From Dryas octopetala (taxonomy: Eukaryota; Streptophyta; Magnoliopsida; Rosales; Rosaceae), in the NCBI GenBank assembly GCA_963921425.1, contig OY992833.1, positions 4,466,501 to 4,530,500 of the forward strand: a DNA stretch of 64,000 bases. Reading direction: 5' to 3'. The position numbers and the translations under genes were made by a program. Position 1 is the first letter of the stretch, and each line of letters begins with the position of its first letter. Positions 45,447 to 57,367 of this stretch are shown in pieces. The notes below the pieces were generated by a model that searched no databases, had not been told where the DNA came from, and saw nothing but the letters and a program-made list of their open reading frames with translations.

Positions 45447-47591
45447 TTACTTGCGTCCTTTCCTCTTCTTCTTGCCACTGTTGCTCTCGGCACTCCCTAA
45501 GAACGGACTGAAGAGGCTCTCCATCTCTGATTTCTCATCTCCATAAAAAGTGATCTCCTCGCTCTGCGAAGGCTCGAAAGTGAGACAGTACACCTCTTGC
45601 TTGGTGTTGTGACGAATCTTCATGAAACACTCCATTGCTTTGTACTCCATGTTAGAGGTGCACAAAAATGGTCTCCCAAGAAGGATAGAAACGTCACCAG
45701 GAAGTCTCGGTACATCTAGCACTATGAAATCAGAGGGAATTAGTAAATTACGACATCTAACCAAAACATCCACAAGCATACCAAGGGCTTTCTCGACTGA
45801 AGAGTTGGCGAAGCGAATGTTCGAATCAAACGGGTGCAAATCAACTTCCACAAATTCAAGCTTCTTGAACACCACCAGCGGCATGACATTGATAGCTGAG
45901 CCATTGTCAATTAAGGCATTGGCGATCTCATACTCCCCTATACTGCACGGTATGACCAATGAGCCCGGATCTCTCTTCTTGCTCGGAAAAGATGCAAAGA
46001 GATAACCACAAATCTCCCTAGGAACGTTGCGACTATGCCCTTGCTCCTCAACCTTTTTCTCAATAGACTTCAATTCCTTCATGGTTGCTGGAAATTTGGT
46101 GACATCGATGTCCGGAATGAGGGGAATCACACGTGTATCCACTTTCTCTTCAATCATGTCTGGATCCTCCTCTTCCTCACTATCCATGATCTCAATCACT
46201 TCCTTAGTCTTAATCACTCTAACTCTTTTTCTTGGAGTTGTCCTCAGAATAGCATTTACATGCTCCTCATTCTTCAGGTTGACGACGGGCTGACTAGGCA
46301 ATTTTCCCTTCTCTCTCTAACCCAAAGTAGTGGCAATCTGACCCACTTGACTTTCCAAATTTGCAATAGCCTTCGAGTTGGCTTGCATCTGCTGCTCGGT
46401 TCGGTTCATGAAGGCATTGGTGCTCTGAGCAAGGGAAGTGGTGCTTTGAGCAATATGAGCAATCTGAGCAATCTGAGCAATCTTGTCTTCCAAACTAGAC
46501 CTCTCGGCATTAGGGTGCACATAAGGCTTGTTGGTGCTCCCACTATCTTGCTGTCCATTGTTGTTGCTCCACCTGAAATTCGGGTTGTTCTTGCATCCAG
46601 GGTTGTAAGTGTTGAAATATGGGTCATACGGCACCTTAGGATAGCTCCCAACCTGGTTCACTTGTTCCACGTCACCCCCTTGTTCTTGCATACCCATCAG
46701 CTTCTCTTGAGCCAAAGACAACTTCTGCACCATAGTCTTGATTTCCAAAATCTGTCCTTCCATGGTGTTTGGCACATCAGCCACCTCATATAATCCTCGC
46801 TTTGGTCCTTCTCTTGAACGATTGGAATCCCATTGTTGAGAACTCAAAGAAAGTGACTCAAATAAGTCTGTAGCCTCATCTTCTGTTTTTGACATAAATG
46901 CACCACCACATGCCGAATCCACCTTGGCTTAATCCCTCTCCAATAATCCTTGATAAAAATAGCAAATCACATACCAAGGAGATAAGTTGTGGTGCGGGCA
47001 GCTAGTAAGCAACTCATTGAATCTGTCCCAAGTCTCATGGAATGGCTCGTCCACTTTTTGCACAAATCCAAGGATCTCCTTCCGAATCTAATTTGTCTTG
47101 GAAATGGAATAAAACTTGTTCAAGAACTTGCTCGAAAGATCATTCCAAGTAGAAATGGAACCACTGGGCAGCGAATACAACCACCTCTTTGCCTTGTCCT
47201 TAAGCGCAAAAGGGAACATCCTCACACGGTACTGATCGGCATTCAGACCCCTCAATTGTGCGGCTTCACAAATCCCGGAAAACTCCTTCAGAAAATGGAT
47301 CGGATCCTCCCCATTCAACCCATGGTAGCTCGGCAACAAATGGATCTGACCACTCTTGATCTCGAAATCAGTGGCTATTGTTGCATAACGGATGCAATAC
47401 AGTTGAGTGGGCAGCGAGGGTGCTGAAAAATGACTAAGGGGCTGCGGCACATTCTCATTTGTCTCAGCCATGTCGACACTTCCAATCTTCTCACTACTCG
47501 AATCTGATGCACTAGGTTGCGGGCTGCCTTGAAAAGTACCTAACGCTTCGTTTTTTAGCCTCTCTAACCTTGCAACAAGTTCAGGGTTCAT
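45447..47591 (-). pseudogene. Athila-like gag-protease, three in-frame stops
   Basis: One frame runs from ATG 47591 (MNPELVARLERLK) to a stop at 45447, interrupted by TAG near 47085-47087, TAA near 46930 and TAG near 46317. Gag: SYHGLNGEDPIHFLKEFSGI, FPFALKDKAKRWLYSLPSGS, FLNKFYSISK, then CPHHNLSPWYVICYFYQGL and SACGGAFMSKT, the hallmark Athila gag motifs. A Gln/Ile/Ala-rich coiled stretch follows (IAQIAQIAHIAQS). The C-terminal third is the retropepsin domain with ALIDNGSAINVMPLVVFKKL and SILLGRPFLCTS. All three blocks are in register, so no frameshift is needed; only point nonsense changes separate them. There is no pol downstream. Confidence 0.85.
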
Positions 47592-47751
47592 AAAACACAC
47601 CTAATCAAGAGAAAACGCACAATCAGTAGAAAGAATGCTTATAAAGGTATGACATTTATTAAAAACTAAAAATTAACCAAAAATAAAATCTAACTAATAT
47701 AACCTAATTGTAATGACTAATTAAACCAATTCATTGATATTAGACACCATT

Positions 47752-47774
47752 CCCCGGCAACGGCGGCAAAAACT
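47752..47774 (-). promoter_or_regulatory. Primer-binding site of the Athila-like element
   Basis: Next to the 5' LTR the minus strand reads TTTTTGCCGCCGTTGCCGGG. It resembles the TGGCGCCGTTGCCGGGG site (tRNA-Asp) known from Athila elements, with changes at the first bases. Confidence 0.65.
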
Positions 47775-50036
47775 TGTTGAATGTTTTCTTAGAACAAAAT
47801 AAACATCTATTTCATTCCAAGTATACTCGCAAGTGCACAAATCACATCAGTAGCAAAGCGTACAAGCACGAGGTCGATCCCACAGGGAATGGTTAATAAA
47901 CAACAAATCAATTCAAATAATCAATAGAATAACTAAATGAGGGGTTTAGAGAGATGACACCACACGCACACTTCACCACACGCACACGCACACACCCTTT
48001 ATTCTATCTTGCAATGTTAAGTTTTCAGTTTCAAATCAGATAAGCATGCAATAACCATACAAGGCTAATGACAATTAATTCAAACACAATGTATTAAAGT
48101 TTGACTGCTAAAAAGGTTTGGCTAGTTACTTTCTCGCAATTGTTCTCCTAATGCATATACTAAGAGCTTCTTGGGCCTTCCTTAATCAGTTAACTTACAT
48201 TTCCCTAGTTCAAGCTCAGGCAGCTGTTACCCATGTAAGAGTCATTAAGATCGGTGAGAACGTCAAACATGCACAACATATAAGCTTTGACTATTTCCTT
48301 ATAGAGGTCGCCCAACCCCATTACCAAGAATAATCTCTTATTCCTTTGTTACTTGTGGTTTAGTGTCTTTGACTATTTTACAACTAAACCTAACGAATAA
48401 ACTAGATACAATTACCCTAAGGTGGCCAGTCAAAGGATGCAAACAACTAGTGACGGATTCTAATAGATAATGAAAATTTAATACATGCAAACATCAAACT
48501 AATCGATCAAGAGACGGATAAACGATTTGTTAAAACATGCAAATCCATTAATCAACCTACAACTAACATACAAGATAGAAGAAATAAATCTACATAATTA
48601 AATTAAATAAAAGAAAACAGAAACAAATAATAAAATCCCAATTTATATTAATGCAAAATTCAGAAACAGAAACTAAATAAAATCAGAAGCATAAACTAAG
48701 CATAAAATCAGAATTCTAGAAGAAAAGGAAAACAAAAATCAGAGATACAACACAATGGTGGCTGCGGCAAGGAGAGAAGAAGAAGGAGGCACCTAGCAAG
48801 CAGGAGGAACTCACGGCAAGGTGAGCTAGGGCTTGTGGCAAGGGCTGGTTCCTTTCCTCTCTCACTCGTCACGCCACCTTCTCTCTCTAACTCTCTCTGA
48901 ATTTCGGCTCTCTCTCTTTCTAACTTTCTGAAAAATAATACTAATGAAAACTGAAAAATAAAACTAGCAGAAGAGTTTCCAGGGTTTTGAAGTATATGAT
49001 GTATATATAGAGGTGCAATCCTTGAGAGGCAAGGAGAAGATGACTTGCGGCAGCAGCTAGGGTTAGGAGCACATGGGCTTGCGGCAAGGGCTAAGCCTTT
49101 TGGGCTTAAGTGACACACGCCTAGCCTAGCTAGGGTTCCTTCCTTGCGCATGGGCTGCTGGTCTTGGGCTATGATCTTGGCGCATTGGGCTTGCACAATG
49201 TGGGCTAGGGTTTCACTCCATGGGCTATCACCTTGAGGCTTGCACATTGGGCTTGCTTGTTGGGCTGAAGTGGCTTGCATGGCATACATGTGCATGCATG
49301 GGCTACCACCTTGGACCATGCGCATAGGGCTTGGGCTGCTAGGGTTAGGCGCATGCATGCATGCATGGCCCATTGACTTCGGCATCCCATAGGCCCATGG
49401 CCCATTTGACTTGTTGACTTGTCATCTTTGACCCTTGACCATTGACTTTGACTTCCCATTTTGCCCCTCATTTCCATTTGAATTCGAATTCATTTCTTCC
49501 CTCTATTCATTTCCATAAATGTCCACCACCTTCTAGAAGCTTCTGGAACCTTGACTTTGTAGAGTTGACTTTGACCAACATTTCCTAGTGCAACTAGGAT
49601 TCCTTGTAAATGAAAGATTCCTTATCCATTTCGACTTCTCGTAATAACCATATTGCCCCTGGGGTCTCCTATTGTCATTAGGACTCATTTCCCTAGTAGG
49701 GTTAGGTTTCCTAGTTCAACCAGGATTTTTTGTTTCAATCAGGATTTCTCATTTCTGGCTCTGCAATGATGGTTCTGGACTTGATGTTTCCTAGTGTGAC
49801 TAGGAATCCTCATTTGACTAGGATTTCTGCACTTTTTCTGGTTTGACCAGGATTTCACTCGTTTTCCTAGTTTGACCAGGAAATGTCCCAAAATGGCTTT
49901 ATTTGCTTCCTTTTCCTATTTCTGCCTCATTTGACCTGAAAATACAAAAACAAGACAAGAAACAAAAAAGATCGAGTTCTAACACTCTAGGTTAAGGAAT
50001 TAGTATCATAAAGTGATGCAAAATGCACACTCATCA
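47775..50036 (-). repeat. 5' LTR of the Athila-like element
   Basis: 2,262 bp, closely similar to 41220-43452. Most of the 29-bp length difference is an extra palindrome-bearing unit (TTTTCTGGTTTGACCAGG near 49834-49851). The same TATA-like box and the same palindrome cluster (49580-49890) are present. Confidence 0.9.
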
Positions 50037-50041
50037 AGTTC

Positions 50042-50282
50042 CAAAAATCGAGATACATTAGCAAATAGCGATTTTTTATAAACAAAAAAATAATTATGCA
50101 ATACTTAAACTGTCTTTGGCATCCTTTTTGGTTTATTGGCTTATATGATCTCAATTAATTAATACCAACTAATTGAATATATTTCTTAGGATTGTCTGTT
50201 TTTTAATTTTAATTTTTAGAGATAATTAGGCAAAATACATCTTCCCCCTCCCTCATTTCTCTCTCCTTCCATCTCTCACTCT
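50042..50282. other. Short intergenic spacer between two retroelements
   Basis: AT-rich; ends in CTCTCTCC-type pyrimidine sequence directly before the copia LTR. No gene. Confidence 0.3.
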
Positions 50283-50543
50283 TGTTAGATATTTAGCCGT
50301 TAAATTTGTTTAAGTTATTTGCTAATAATCTCTATTTGTCAGGGAATTTGGTTGTTGTTTGACCTTGTCTTTAGGGAAATCCCATAAGTCTAGGATTGTT
50401 AGACATGGAATACTAGTTGCTCTTCTTCTGATCAATTGGTTTTCTGTATGGATATTTAAGCAAGACCTTAGTGTCTATCAGTAATAAGAAAGTTTTCTCT
50501 CATTACTTTGTCTTATAGCTTTTGCAAGTTCTTATTTCTAACA
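50283..50543 (+). repeat. 5' LTR of the copia element
   Basis: 261 bp, TGTTAG to CTAACA. Directly downstream at 50546-50557 is TGGTATCAGAGC, the initiator-Met primer-binding site. Confidence 0.92.
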
Positions 50544-50545
50544 AT

Positions 50546-50557
50546 TGGTATCAGAGC
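50546..50557 (+). promoter_or_regulatory. Primer-binding site of the copia element
   Basis: TGGTATCAGAGC, complementary to the 3' end of initiator tRNA-Met, two bases after the 5' LTR. Confidence 0.88.
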
Positions 50558-50618
50558 TCCATCAGGGGCCTGAGTATCACGGAAGCAGCAGTCATCCCAT
50601 TTGCAGCAGCAAAATCAA

Positions 50619-53600
50619 ATGGCGTCTGAGAACAACAGCTTTGTGCAACCGGCCATTCCTCGCTTTGATGGTCACTACGATCATTGGAGCATGCTAATGG
50701 AAAATATTTTGAGATCCAAAGAGTACTAGGGTCTTATAGAGAGTGGCATTACTAAACCAACAGAAGTGACAATTCTGATAGACACACAGACCAAAGCTCT
50801 GGAAGACCAGATGTTGAAAGATTTGAAGGCAAAGAACTATCTGTTCCAGGCAATAGATCGTGTCATCTTGGAAACTATTCTTCAAAATGATACTGCTAAA
50901 CAAATCTGGGACTCTACGAAGAAAAAATATCAAGGCACAACAAGGGTGAAACGTGCACAACTTCAAGCTCTTCGCAAAGAGTTCGAGACTCTTCACATGA
51001 AAAGAGGAGAGACAGTCAATGATTATTTTGCTAGAACACTGGCAATTGCCAATAAGATGCGGATAGACGGCGAGAAAATGGACAATGTTGCTATCATTGA
51101 GAACATCCTTCGCTCAATGATTCCAAAATTTGATTATGTGGTATGTTCTATTGAAGAATCGGATGACATTGATAGTCTTTCGATTGATGAATTGCAGAGC
51201 TCATTGCTGGTACATGAGCAGAGGATGACAAGTCATGCTGTGGAGGAGCAAGCTTTGAAAGTAACTACTCCTGAATCGTCAACATGGAGAGGTGAAGGAC
51301 GTGGTAGGGCTCGAGGAAGAGGAAGAGGCAAAGGACGCCAGCCTTCATTCAATTAAGGAGTACACTTTGACAAGTCGAATGTTGAATGCTATCACTATCA
51401 CAAGCTTGGTCACTTCCCGATATGAATGCCCTGACAAAGAAAAGGAAGAAAAGACAAACTTTGCTGAGATAGAAGAAGAGATGCTTCTGATGTCTTACGT
51501 TAACACAAAGGAGACTCAACCAGGTGATAATGGTATCTAGACTCTGGCTACAGCAATCACATGAGTGGTAACAAACTTCTATTCTTTGAATTAGATGAAA
51601 GTTTTAGAGAAAATGTGAGGCTTGGAAACAATTCTTGCATCTGTGCCATGGGTAAAGGCAACATTAAAATTTGAATGAACAATAGTGCACATACTATTAA
51701 TGAAGTGTTTTATGTTCCTAAATTAAAAAGTAACCTGATTAGTCTTGGGCAGTTACAAGAAAAGGGATTTTCCATTCTCATTCAACAAGAGAGCTGTAGA
51801 ATTCTTCATCTAGAAAAGGGGTTGATTGCCCAAGTCAACATGACGGCAAATCGAATGTTCCCTCTGCACACTCAAGCTCAAACTGGTGATCAGTCATGTT
51901 TCACATCAACGGTACAAGATGCAGGGTGGCTGTGGCACTATCGATATGGGCATTTGAACTTCAATGGATTAAAAACGTTACAACATAAAGGAATGGTCAG
52001 GGGACTTCCTCAAATTCAGTCTCCCTCAAAGGTGTGTGAAGATTGCATCATTGGAAAGCAACATCGTGATTCGTTCCCTACAGAGAGTACATGGAGAGCC
52101 ACACAAACACTTCAGTTAGTCCACTCAGACATCTGTAGACCAATTAACCTAACATCAAACAGCAATAATAGGTACTTCATTACCTTTATTCATGACTTTA
52201 GTTGAAAGACATGGGTTCAATTTCTGAAAGAAAAGTTTGAGGCCATTGTTGCATTCAAAAGATTTCAGGCCAAGGTTGAAAAGGAATCTGGCAATTCCAT
52301 AAAGATCTTTCGTACTGATCATGGCAGTGAATTCACCTCACATGAGTTTACTAATATATGTGACATGCATGGCATTAGTAGACAATTCACTATAGCTTAC
52401 ACACCACAGCAAAACGAGGTGGCATAGAGGAATTGAAAACCGTACTATTATGAATATTGTACGTAACATGTTAGCAAGGAAAAATATTCCAAATACTCTT
52501 TGGCCAGAAGCTCTAAACTGGAGTGTTCATATTTTGAATAGAAGCCCCACATTTGCTGTGAAGAATATGACACCAGAAGAAGCATGGATTGGGTACAAAC
52601 CAGCAGTAGACCACTTCAGAATTTTTGGATGCTTAGCCTATGCACATGTATTAGATGCAAAAAGAAGCAAGCTTGATGACAAAGAAGTGAAATGCGTTTT
52701 GCTTGGTGTGAGTGAAGAATCCAAGGCGTATAGGCTGTACAATCTAGTTTCTCAGAAGATAATAATCAGCCGTGACGTGGTGTTTGATGAAGATAGCAGC
52801 TGGGACTGGAGCAATAAACAAAGCACAAAACCAATCTCAGTCAATTTAGATGCCAATGATGAGAGCAGAGCTGATCAACAAGTGCACGGACCTGGAGTGT
52901 AAGGACCTGGAGATACATTACCAATGAATCTCTTAAAGATATTTTTGCAAATGATCCAGCTACAACAAATGAACCAACTGAGAATCAACCATCAAGCTCA
53001 AATGATCAACGACCAAGAAAAAAACCTTGCTGGATGACAGACTATGTAAGTGGGGATGAACTATCTGATGATGACATCATTGCTCTTCTTGCTTTGTTTG
53101 CAAATAGTGATCCTATAATCTTTAATGATGCTGTCAAAAATATAAAGTGGAAGAAGGCCATGGATGCAAAAATAGAAGCAATTGAGAAGAATGACACTTG
53201 GGAATTGACTGATCTTCCTGAAGGAGAAAAGACCATTGGAGTTAAATGGATTTATAAAACAAAGTTCAATGAGAAGGGAGAAGTTGATAAATATAAAGCT
53301 CGACTGGTGGCTAAAGGGTACACACAAGAGTATGGGGTCGATTATTTAGAAGTTTTTGCTCCAGTTGCCAGGCATGACACCATTCGATTGGTTATATCTT
53401 TGGTAGCACAAAATTCATGGCCCATCTACCAACTTGATGTGAAGTTAGCCTTCTTACATGGTGAGTTGCAAGAGCAAGTTTTTGTTGAGCAACCTCTAGG
53501 TTATGTGCAAAAGGGTAATGAGCAGAAAGTTTACAGACTAAGAAAAGCTCTATACGGACTGAAACAAGCACCCTGGGCTTGGTACAGTTGTATAGATGCT

Positions 53601-54617
53601 TACTTCTCAAAGGCAGGATTTCAAAGGTTTCCCCATGAACATACCTTGTTCATCAAAACTGACCAGGGAGGTAAATATTTGATTGTCTGTCTGTATGTAG
53701 ATGATTTGATATTCACTGGAAATGATGAACTGATGTATGTTGAGTTTAAAAGATCTATGATGAATGAGTTTGAAATGACTGATCTGGGAAAGATGCGTTA
53801 CTTTCTTAGGATTGAGGTATTTCAATCAACTACTGGAATTTTTATTGGATAAAAGAAGTATGCTCAGGGAGTTTTGGAAAAATTTTGAATGTTTGATTGC
53901 AATTCAGTTCAGAACCCAATTGTCCCAGGTTTTAAACTTACAAAAGATACTGAAGGCGTGAGAATTGATAGCACTTATTACAAGCAGATAGTGGGTAGTC
54001 TAATGTATTTATCTGCCACTCGACCTAACATGATGTTCGTGGTCAGTCTCCTTAGCAGGTACATGGAGTCTCCAACTGAACTTCATCTTCAAACTGCAAA
54101 AAGGATGCTTCGATACTTGAAAGGTACTGCTGATTATGGTTTGTTTTACAAGACGGGCAAAAGTGAGCAATTAGTTGGTTTCAGTGATAGTGATTATGCT
54201 GGGGACTTGGAAGATAGAAAAAGTACATCCGGTAATGTTTTTATATTAAGTTCAGCAGCTATCTCATGGTCCTCAAAGAAACAACAGGTTGTCACTTTGT
54301 CCACCACTGAAGCTGAGTTCATAGCAGCAGCATCGTATGCTTGCCAAGATGTTTGGCTACGAAGAATACTCGAGGAGTTACACTACTATCAAGAAATGCC
54401 TATATTAATTTACTATGATAATAGTTCAGCAATCAAGCTTTCAAAAAATCTAGTGCTGCATGGAAGAAGCAAACACATAGATGTCAGATTTCATTTTCTT
54501 CGTGATCTTACAAAAGATGGAGTTGTGGAGTTGGTTCATTGTCAGAGTCAAGATCAAATTGTTGACATCCTAACCAAACCATTGAAGTTGGAAGCCTTTG
54601 TGAAACTTCGTGGTTGA
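50619..54617 (+). pseudogene. Copia gag-pol polyprotein, multiply interrupted
   Basis: The start is ATG 50619 (MASENNSFVQPAIPRFDGHY). Gag is interrupted by TAG 50727-50729 (a Trp codon in the family) and a TAA near 51354. The zinc knuckle is degenerate (CYHYHKLGHF, one Cys lost) and carries a frameshift near 51415. Protease: YLDSGYSNHMSG near 51534. Integrase: HYRYGH and CEDCIIG finger, then HSDIC, FRTDHGSEF and a broken QQNEVAE region. Stops lie at 51672, 52203 and about 52424, with a shift near 52430. Reverse transcriptase is open at 53034-53852: VKWIYKTKFNEKGEVDKYKA, QLDVKLAFLHGEL, CLYVDDLIFTG. RNase H is open at 53889-54617: GSLMYLSATRPN, SDSDYAGD, KSTSGN, STTEAEFIAA, ending KPLKLEAFVKLRG. 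A shift near 52902 and stops at 53850 and 53886 complete the damage. Confidence 0.88.
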
Positions 54618-54670
54618 CTTGGTGTTTGTTCAGGCTTATCATTAAACAGATTGCTTGAATAGCATTCAAT

Positions 54671-54681
54671 TTAAGAAAGGG
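54671..54681 (+). promoter_or_regulatory. Polypurine tract of the copia element
   Basis: TTAAGAAAGGG immediately before the TG of the 3' LTR at 54682. Confidence 0.7.
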
Positions 54682-54951
54682 TGTTAGATATTTAGCCGTT
54701 AACTTTGTTTAAGTTATTTATTAATAATCCCTATTTGTCAGGGAACTTGGTTGTTGTTTGACCTTATCGGCTTATCTTTAGGGAAATCTCATAAGTCAGG
54801 ATTGTTAGACATGGGATACTAGTTGCTAATTATTCTGATCAATTGGTTTTCTGTATGGATAATTAAGCAAGACCTTAGCGTCTATCAGTAATAAGAAAGT
54901 TTTCTCTTATTACTCTGTCTTATAGCTTTTGCAAGTTCTTATCTCTAACAG
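54682..54951 (+). repeat. 3' LTR of the copia element
   Basis: 270 bp; partner of 50283-50543. It is followed at once by a (CT)n microsatellite (about 54959-55012). Confidence 0.92.
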
Positions 54952-54955
54952 CTTT

Positions 54956-55014
<59 letters not shown>

Positions 55015-55348
55015 CTCCCTTTCCCTCCGATTCGGTGCAAGGGAAGGCTGACAACCGTGCTGGCCTCCAGATCAAAGGTTGCCATTTTCCGTTTGGTGGC
55101 CAGTAAGGAGAGGGAAGACGTGCCGGCAGCATGGGTGGGGTGGGTGGGTGGATGGGTGGATGGGTGGGTGGTGTCAGGTTGGGTAAAATTATAAAAATCT
55201 AGGAAAAAAAAAATTGTGGGGGTGTAGAAATGAATCAATTGGGTCCTTTTAGAATTACCCGAAAAGGAATTTGAGTGGGCCCGAATGCCCATCCTAGGTC
55301 CTGCCACCGTGTGTTACCTATCACATTACCAACAGCTTCCTCTTTCCC
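54952..55348. other. Upstream region of the PPR gene with microsatellites
   Basis: A (CT)n run of about 50 bp (54959-55012) and a GGTGGGTGGAT/GGGT minisatellite (about 55132-55172). The remaining sequence up to the ATG at 55349 is presumably the proximal promoter and 5' leader of the PPR gene. No clear TATA box was seen. Confidence 0.45.
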
Positions 55349-57367
55349 ATGGAGAGTGTAGTGAACCTGCAGTTTAGCCATTGCAAAATAGCGCTGACAT
55401 GGAGACTCAATCACAATACAAACACCTTAATCTTCCCCAAAACCCTAACCACAAAACCCTCCACCATAGCCAAACCATTCTCTTGCTCTCTTTGCTCTCC
55501 CACTGCCCAGCCCTTTCCACCACCATTACCAACCCCAGATAGCAGTTCCACAAAGCATACTACCCGCCTTGTTGAGACTTATCATGAGCACCAGAGGCTC
55601 AAAGCCTTGCTTGAGAATCTCAGCAAAAAGGACTCTTGCCCTTTGGAATTGCTTAGAGATGATGGTGATTGGACAAAAGACCAATTTTGGGCTGTCATCA
55701 GATTCCTCAAGGAGGGTTCCAGGTCCAAGCAAATCTTGCAGGTTCTTTTCTGTTTTGCTCTCTGTCTCTCTTTTCTTTCTTGCCATATGAGATTCTAATA
55801 ACATATTTGCAATTTGAATATTCGCTTTTCAATTTTGAGGGGTTACCAATGATGTTTTTATTTTATTTTTCTACTTTTCGTTTCGTATTGTAATATTTTT
55901 TGGTTGCCAAGAAACCCAGAAAAGGAAATGCAAGATGTCTATGATTTCTGTTATTTGGTGTTTCAGAAACAGTGAAAAGGTTTGCTCATTAAACTCAGTT
56001 AAATGGATTCGTTTTTTCGTGGAACTGGGAATTTAGGAAAAAATTATTAGATATTCAAATATTTGTTTTGAGCCTTTTCTTTTCTTTTCTTTGTTTTCTT
56101 GGCTTTTCTGAGCATCCAAACAGAGAATCATTGGAAGTAATTGTTAGGTAATTCTCCATGTTTTTTATTGAAATAAAATTCTGAAAACTTTCAACAGCTG
56201 TTTGATATGTGGAAGAACATTGAGCAATCACGGATTAATGAATTCAACTACAGCAAGATAATAGGATTGTTAGGTGAAGAGAACCTGATGGAAGAGGCAC
56301 TACTATGCTTTCAAGAGATGAAGAGTCACGGTCTTAGGCTATCTTTGGAGGTTTACAATTCAATCATTCATGGTTTTGCCAGAAAAGGAAACTTTGATGA
56401 TGCTTTGATTTTCCTTAACGAGATGAAAGAAATCAGTTTGCTGCCAGATACTGATACTTATGATGGTCTCATTGAAGCTTATGGGAAATATCAAATGTAT
56501 GATGAGATGGGTATGTGTCTGAAGAAAATGAAATTAAATGGTTGTTCACCTGATCACATTACCTATAATTTGCTTGTTCGAGAGTTTGCACGTGGTGGGT
56601 TGCTCAAAAGAATGGAAAGAGTATATCAATCCATGGTTTCAAAAAGAATGGATTTGCAGTCTTCTACGTTGATTGCAATGCTTGAGGCTTATGCGAAATT
56701 TGAGATCTTGGAGAAGATGGAAAAGGTTTATGGAAAAGTTTTGAACTCAGGAACACTTTTAAAGAATGATTTAATTAGGAAACTAGCCGAAGTTTATATT
56801 GAGAACCATATGTTTTCTAGATTAGAGAACTTGGGAGTTGATCTTTCTTCAAGGTTTGGTCAAACTGATCTTGTTTGGTGTCTGCGTCTCCTTTCAAATG
56901 CTGGTCTCTTTAGTCGAAGAGGTATGGATTCCATTGTTTGGGAGATGGAAGAAGAAAATGTCCCATGGAATACAACGGTTGCAAACATTATAATGCTAGC
57001 TTATTTGAAGATGAAAGATTTCACACACTTGAGAATCTTGCTCTCCCAATTACTAACCCTTGGTGTGGATCCTGATATTGTTACTGTTGGAATTCTATTT
57101 GATGCAAACAGGATTGGCTATGATGGGTCCCGGACTTTAGATACATGGAGAAAGAAGGGCTTTCTTTACAAGGCTGTGGAAATGAACACGGATCCTCTGG
57201 TTCTTACCACATTTGGGAAGGGCCATTTCCTTAGAAACTGTGAAGCAGCGTTCTCCTCTCTTGAACCTGAAGTTAGAGAAAAGAAAGCATGGACTTACGA
57301 TCACCTCATTGATTTAGTGTTCAAACACAATGAATGTAACCTCAATATGAGGGATTTATCAATTTAG
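55349..57367 (+). CDS. P-type pentatricopeptide repeat protein, plastid-like
   Basis: Exon 1 is 55349-55741 and exon 2 is 56198-57367. The 456-bp GT-AG intron is in phase 0 (CAG|CTG), giving 520 residues. The first ~60 residues are rich in Ser/Thr/Pro and almost free of acidic residues (TTKPSTIAKPFSCSLCSPTA), a likely organelle transit peptide, probably plastid. A conserved region follows (LLENLSKKDSCPLELL, DWTKDQFWAVIRFLKEG). PPR motifs of 35 residues start at about 147, 182, 217 and 252 (FNYSKIIG, VYNSIIHGFARKGNFDDAL, TYDGLIEAYGKYQ, TYNLLVREFARGG). Weaker repeats follow to about 440. There are no E, DYW or SMR domains. P-type PPR proteins bind organelle RNA and affect its stability or processing; that role is inferred from the family. 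By eye it resembles the Arabidopsis At4g14190-type protein, which needs a search to confirm. Confidence 0.9.

Larger units (their letters stand above)
41220..50036 (-). mobile_element. Athila-like LTR element retaining gag-protease only
   Basis: 8,817 bp in minus orientation between AGTTC duplications (41215-41219 and 50037-50041). LTRs are 2,233 bp (41220-43452) and 2,262 bp (47775-50036), beginning TGTTGAATG and ending CACTCATCA. The primer-binding site resembles the tRNA-Asp type used by Athila/Tat elements. Gag and an aspartic protease are recognisable, but there is no reverse transcriptase, RNase H or integrase. About 2 kb of non-coding DNA (43453-45446) stands where pol should be. It still carries the GTGTGGGGGG-type purine motif that in Athila elements follows the coding region. 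It would need enzymes in trans. Confidence 0.9.
50283..54951 (+). mobile_element. Ty1/copia element with complete domain order, defective
   Basis: LTRs lie at 50283-50543 (261 bp) and 54682-54951 (270 bp). Both run TGTTAGATATTTAGCCG to CTAACA and differ mainly by a 9-base insertion (CGGCTTATC) in the right copy. Gag, protease, integrase, reverse transcriptase and RNase H follow in copia order. The bases outside the LTRs (ACTCT on the left, GCTTT on the right) do not form a target duplication. Nonsense codons and shifts occur throughout. Confidence 0.92.

Noticed and set aside
55526..55804. Minus-strand frame opposite PPR exon 1
   Set aside because: It is the antisense shadow of a well-supported exon.
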